The position numbers and the translations under genes are program-made. DNA of 64,000 nucleotides, taken from the NCBI RefSeq assembly GCF_027596085.1, contig NC_072460.1, forward strand, positions 2,108,151 to 2,172,150. Direction: 5' to 3'. Source of the stretch: Anoplopoma fimbria. Lineage: Eukaryota > Chordata > Actinopteri > Perciformes > Anoplopomatidae. The notes beneath the pieces were generated by a model. It did not search any database. It was given only the letters and a program-made list of their open reading frames with translations, and was not told where the DNA came from. How positions within the stretch are numbered: position 1 is the stretch's first letter; every line of letters begins with the position of its first letter. Shown here piece by piece: positions 1 to 64,000 of this stretch.

Positions 1-293
1 AGCAATCTGAAAGATGACACATTACTGTCAGCTTCCATTCCCTCTCACAAGCTGCTATTCCATTATATGTCTAACCACACTATACAATTAGCAGTGCTGC
101 CAGGTAGGCAGAGCATGGGGACGACATTACCATGTTAAATGAGATCGCTCAACTTTGAACTGGTTGTTTGCACAAGTGATGGACAGAGGGATACATGTTA
201 TACTTAGGTTATACTTGCTATTAGTTTACACTTCATGGATGTATAGTCCCTTTTTTTAATTTAAACTTTTGTTTCTTTGCTTGTGTTTTTCAG
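1..293 (+). other. intron upstream of first visible nphp4 exon
   Basis: Ordinary AT-rich intron with no gene seen. It ends in a T-rich tract and TTTTTCAG acceptor directly before the exon at 294. The upstream exon lies outside the window and must end in phase 1, because the exon at 294 opens with two bases completing a codon. Confidence 0.7.
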
Positions 294-63205
<62,912 letters not shown>

Positions 63206-64000
63206 GTGAGGTCAAATGTCGCACTTGAGCCAGGGGCGCGACAAGAATAGCAGCTCAGTGTTTCTGTAAAGCGGAGCCACAATAGTCGGTCCCTGTGTGC
63301 CTCCTTCACTTAAATCTCAAATGGACAACAAAGGCAGAGAAACAGCTTTCCTTCCGGTTCTGACACATGTCATGAGGGAGCTTTCATAGAGGCGTGGAGC
63401 GTCTCCCAGACAGCCCGCCTGTGTTACAATTCTCGTGGCGATGTGCCCTTCCACCCTCTGTGTTTTAGTGACTGTATCAGAAGGTGTTAATTGTTCTTCT
63501 ACCCGAAGGCACATTGTACTTTCACCCATGGGTGCACATGCTAAATGTGATTTTGGCTGTGGTGCATGTCTGTCTGAGACATTTTACACATTACATTTCC
63601 TGTGGTAAGCACCCGCAAACACAGCCAATACTATGTGCAATATTACTGAGCCCTGCTCGCACAGGAACAAGATTTTTAAGAGTTGCTTTGCAATTCAATT
63701 TGGATTTGACTTTTCTGGGCTGATAGCCACAGCTTAATTCGGTCCAGGTTTATCTCCGGCATAATTTCAGTGCACTAGCCCTTTGGAAAACCTCAGTTCT
63801 ATTTTTTGTCACACACTTAGCTTAACCACCCTGATTCTGAAACTCCATTTGAGGTTTTTAATTTGTACCTAGCCAGGATCCCTGGCATCATGCAGTTAAT
63901 TGCAACCTTTATTTTATTTAAAGGGTTTGAATGAAAAAACTATACGAAAAGAGAAAAATACTGTATATAATATTGATTTCTTTCCAAATACCTGTACTCA
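63206..64000 (+). other. start of nphp4 intron after exon I
   Basis: GTGAGG donor followed by ordinary intronic sequence to the window end. No further exon, repeat or gene seen. Confidence 0.7.

Overview
The window is vertebrate, almost certainly teleost fish, genomic DNA. It is AT-rich and intron-dominated, with long CA/GT microsatellites and several dispersed repeats of types common in ray-finned fish. The only protein-coding gene I can identify is the middle part of nephrocystin-4 (nphp4), a ciliary transition-zone scaffold, on the + strand. Nine exons are recognisable at 294-346, 10508-10645, 15967-16114, 18340-18531, 20988-21175, 49987-50147, 50975-51158, 60311-60445 and 63075-63205. Their splice phases agree at every junction except 10645/15967, where an exon with length 1 mod 3 is probably missing. 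The gene runs off both ends of the window. Recognition rests on matching the translations to remembered human NPHP4 sequence; no search was run.

The dominant large-scale structure is an inverted repeat of about 18.4 kb. Bases 3750-22216 reappear as reverse complement at 22338-40625, with a 100-N gap at the centre (22238-22337). The right arm carries minus-strand copies of four nphp4 exons. The arms are nearly identical in exons; I saw one synonymous change. They differ in microsatellite lengths, small indels and scattered intronic bases. A second 100-N gap (43209-43308) closes the block, so 22338-43208 is a separate contig. The exon before it ends in phase 1 and the exon after it starts with the two bases needed, so the gene is intact if the block is removed. 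The simplest reading is an alternative-haplotype contig scaffolded backwards beside its allele. A real inverted duplication is less likely but testable.

The outer 2.6 kb of that contig (40626-43208) has no counterpart I can find in the window. It begins exactly at a LINE-like 3' tail, contains a roughly 290-bp element with long terminal inverted repeats (41119-41412), and carries a GC-box/CCAAT promoter-like stretch with a short ATG-to-splice-donor candidate first exon (42046-42199). It may be an allele-specific insertion or a chimeric join.

From 43309 onward the nphp4 intron resumes, with dispersed repeats and then the last four exons. Two of these exons appear to use GC-AG introns. One also contains a near-perfect internal GT donor whose use would remove 56 codons in frame. 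The remaining intronic sequence holds microsatellites (including two UG-repeat arrays just downstream of a weak GC donor), repeat remnants, a decayed LINE fragment present in both arms, and a few GC-balanced stretches rich in homeobox/forkhead-like words that could be conserved regulatory elements. A 104-codon minus-strand ORF at 2770-3084 looks coding-like but I do not recognise it.
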